Positions 5,924 to 7,037 of a DNA stretch of 7,037 nucleotides are shown here, piece by piece. The notes beneath the pieces were generated by a model. That model was not told where the DNA came from, ran no database searches, and saw only the letters and a program-made list of their open reading frames with translations. A program made the translations under genes and the position numbers. Source of the DNA: Holosporales bacterium (GTDB lineage Bacteria > Pseudomonadota > Alphaproteobacteria > Paracaedibacterales > UBA11393); assembly GCA_003542655.1 (NCBI GenBank), contig DPKF01000067.1, positions 1 to 7,037 of the forward strand. Reading direction: 5' to 3'. Numbering within the stretch: position 1 is the first letter of the stretch; each line of letters begins with the position of its first letter.

Positions 5924-6061
5924 TATTTTCATTCATTTGTACCCCTTTTTTCAGTAAAAAGCAATAAGAAAGACTCATTTAAAAAAAAACTATGTGCTTT
6001 ACTTGCGGCAGAACAAAGAGGAGAAGCAAATTTATCCGTCGTTACCCAACGTGATTTAGTT
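5924..6061 (+). pseudogene. Coding-like 3' fragment ending at the terminator
   Basis: From a TAG at 5921-5923 this plus-strand frame is open for 45 codons and stops at a TAG (6059-6061), a few bases before the hairpin at 6069. Codon position 1 is rich in G (about 14 of 45), as in real genes, and the second half reads as a soluble helix (ALLAAEQRGEANLSVVTQRD). No ATG, GTG or TTG start is available in frame, and a run of nine A residues at 5981-5989 is a likely slippage site. It looks like the surviving 3' end of a gene or a decayed short gene. It overlaps the rpmF promoter on the other strand. I do not recognise the family. Confidence 0.35.
5936..5964 (-). promoter_or_regulatory. Predicted promoter of the rpmF-plsX-fabH-hscB operon
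   Basis: Read on the minus strand, TTGCTT (5964-5959) and TACAAA followed by T (5941-5936) are separated by exactly 17 bp. The start would be near 5929, giving a leader of about 25 nt before the rpmF ATG. This is the only good -35/-10 pair I see in the gap, and the four downstream genes are separated by 20 bases or less, so it may drive all of them. Confidence 0.6.
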
Positions 6062-6064
6062 TAG

Positions 6065-6100
6065 AAAAAAGGGTCCTTCATCATATGATGCAGGACCCTT
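6065..6100 (-). terminator. Rho-independent terminator of the lipoprotein gene, possibly bidirectional
   Basis: AAGGGTCCT (6069-6077) pairs with AGGACCCTT (6092-6100). Inside this, after one mismatch, CATCAT (6079-6084) pairs with ATGATG (6085-6090), giving an unusually long hairpin with almost no loop unless the apex opens. On the minus strand it is followed by six T residues (A residues 6065-6070 on the plus strand), and it lies about 22 bases after the lipoprotein stop. On the plus strand the following sequence (CTTAAA) is only weakly T-rich, so plus-strand termination is less certain. Confidence 0.85.
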
Positions 6101-6121
6101 CTTAAAGGTGTTATTCCGTAA

Positions 6122-6742
6122 TTATTTTACAGGATAGGCTATATAACACATAAATTTAGAGTGTTGTTGTTTGTTTAATGTGTTACCAAGTAATGCTTTG
6201 CGTCCATAAATCATCAGTACATATTTTTTTGATAGTAATTTTTTCTGATTTTGTGGATCTTTAATATCTGTTTCCAAATCAGCATAGGTCGTCATTATTT
6301 CATTATCGGATGTTTTTTCAAATTCTTTAATGGCATTATTCACTAAAGAGTAGGATATGCCATGAAATTTATTAACATGTTTCCCGATGTTTCTTGGATC
6401 AAAGTCAACAGCAACTTTATAATCTTGAATACATGTTAATCGTCCATCTTCCGAGAGGATACCCCGCACAAAACTTTGTGAATATGAATTATCAGACGGA
6501 CTGCTAATTTGATTTAGCTCGTTAAACACTTTTTTAATGTCGCCACCAGAACTTTGAATATAATTAGCTAAACCATCCATTTGTGATTGTGCTTTTTGAA
6601 TGACTTCTGCAGGTCCTGTTAAAAACGTTTTATTATTTTTTGCATCTTTTAGCTGAGCGATATCTTCATGATCGTTTTGTGTGTTATTGCTACAACTTGT
6701 GAGCAAAACTGCAATTGATAATTTGACAAGTGTTTGACGCAT
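6122..6742 (-). CDS. Predicted lipoprotein of unknown function
   Basis: I do not recognise the family. The 206 residues start with a lipoprotein signal: a basic N-terminus, a hydrophobic stretch at about 8-15, and lipobox LTSC at 14-17, so C17 would be lipidated after signal peptidase II cleavage. Serine follows the cysteine, with no aspartate retention signal, which favours the outer membrane. The mature part is polar and lysine/asparagine-rich, with a mostly helical look (about 44-80 and 130-175). It has only two other cysteines, C104 and C199, which could form a disulfide. No catalytic motif is visible. AAGGA lies about 9 bases before the ATG. The gene has its own terminator downstream and probably its own promoter, so it appears monocistronic. 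Confidence 0.8.
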   Translation of the reverse strand: MRQTLVKLSIAVLLTSCSNNTQNDHEDIAQLKDAKNNKTFLTGPAEVIQKAQSQMDGLANYIQSSGGDIKKVFNELNQISSPSDNSYSQSFVRGILSEDGRLTCIQDYKVAVDFDPRNIGKHVNKFHGISYSLVNNAIKEFEKTSDNEIMTTYADLETDIKDPQNQKKLLSKKYVLMIYGRKALLGNTLNKQQHSKFMCYIAYPVK

Positions 6743-6773
6743 AAGAGATTATCCTTAAAGTAAATTTATTTTA

Positions 6774-6802
6774 ACTGTAGACCGTATTTAGCTTAAAATC
6801 AA
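6774..6802 (-). promoter_or_regulatory. Candidate promoter of the lipoprotein gene
   Basis: On the minus strand TTGATT (6802-6797) and TACAGT (6779-6774) are separated by 17 bp. The start would fall near 6767, about 25 bases before the ATG. The hexamers match the consensus only moderately, and AT-rich sequence gives such matches easily. Confidence 0.35.
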
Positions 6803-6924
6803 ATAAAATTTCATGTAAATTAAGAAGGTATAAAATTGAAGTAATCCTTCTTTGGAGTTGGTTACACTGGATAATCAAAACAGGAAGATAAAGATATGTA
6901 GATTGGCCTCCCCCACTTGAAACA

Positions 6925-6939
6925 ATATGGTTTCCATAT
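6925..6939. repeat. Short perfect hairpin ATATGG-TTT-CCATAT
   Basis: Six-base arms are separated by 3 bases. It lies beside repeat copy 2 and inside a stop-free minus-strand frame (from a TTG at 6977 to a TAA ending at 6771, 68 codons) that includes NNPELGFQENGYGNHIVSS. That frame has no clear ribosome binding site and no recognised family, so I do not call it a gene. No other structure was found in 6803-6924. Confidence 0.4.
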
Positions 6940-6950
6940 CCATTCTCTTG

Positions 6951-7000
6951 AAACCCCAATTCGGGATTATTTTTCAATGTTAACCATATATAAAGGAATA
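6951..7000 (-). repeat. Dispersed repeat, copy 2, inverted relative to copy 1
   Basis: Read on the minus strand from 7000 to 6951, this aligns without gaps to positions 1-50, about 42 of 50 identical, including the block TGAAAAATAATCCCG. The similarity continues through CAAGAG and then stops. No related similarity is visible between the flanking sequence at 7001-7037 and anything else in the window. The two copies flank unrelated housekeeping genes, so they are better seen as members of a dispersed family than as ends of one mobile element. Confidence 0.6.
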
Positions 7001-7037
7001 AGTGTTACTTTGAAAGTAGGGCAATAAAAGCCTAGAG

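Noticed and set aside
5904..5936. A 10-residue minus-strand frame ending directly at the rpmF ATG (TAAATG), as a leader peptide
   Set aside because: Its ATG overlaps the predicted -10 and lies upstream of the predicted transcription start, so it would not be in the mRNA.
1..7000. A composite mobile element bounded by the two inverted repeat copies
   Set aside because: The interior is core housekeeping genes with no transposase or integrase, and no target-site duplication could be seen.
1..7037. CRISPR array or defence/toxin-antitoxin system
   Set aside because: There are no regularly spaced repeats, no Cas-like proteins and no paired small genes with toxin or antitoxin features.

Overview
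The window reads as a compact, AT-rich alphaproteobacterial chromosome segment, probably from a host-associated lineage of the Rickettsiales/Holosporales type. That placement is an inference. It rests on the low GC content, on the Rieske–cytochrome b–cytochrome c1 order of the bc1 operon, on a Tat-type Rieske protein, and on the rpmF-plsX-fabH cluster. No ribosomal RNA or other taxonomic marker is present.

Positions 1-227 are the upstream region of the bc1 operon. They hold one copy of a dispersed repeat (1-50) and a good extended -10 promoter (159-186). Positions 228-2705 encode the whole catalytic core of respiratory complex III: petA (Rieske iron-sulfur protein), petB (cytochrome b) and petC (cytochrome c1). 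The three genes are almost contiguous and all key ligands are intact. Together they oxidise ubiquinol and pass electrons to a c-type cytochrome while moving protons.

Positions 2706-3208 form a gap of about 500 bases between two convergent gene groups, and this is the most unusual part of the window. It contains a promoter, a 5' hairpin and a strong intrinsic terminator that together look like a gene for an unassigned small RNA of about 130 nt (roughly 2884-3013). Overlapping its 3' half and running past it is a stop-free, coding-like frame (2942-3121) with no normal start codon.

Positions 3209-5903 on the minus strand hold one operon, read rpmF, plsX, fabH, hscB: ribosomal protein L32, the phosphate acyltransferase that starts phospholipid synthesis, the ketoacyl-ACP synthase that starts fatty acid elongation, and the J-domain co-chaperone of Fe-S cluster assembly. 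hscB is outside its usual isc setting. A 17-bp-spaced promoter lies just upstream of rpmF.

Positions 5904-6121 hold that promoter, a coding-like 3' fragment on the plus strand (5924-6061) and a large hairpin terminator. Positions 6122-6742 encode a predicted lipoprotein of unknown function on the minus strand. The remaining 295 bases hold a candidate promoter for it, a small hairpin, and a second copy of the window-start repeat in inverted orientation (6951-7000).
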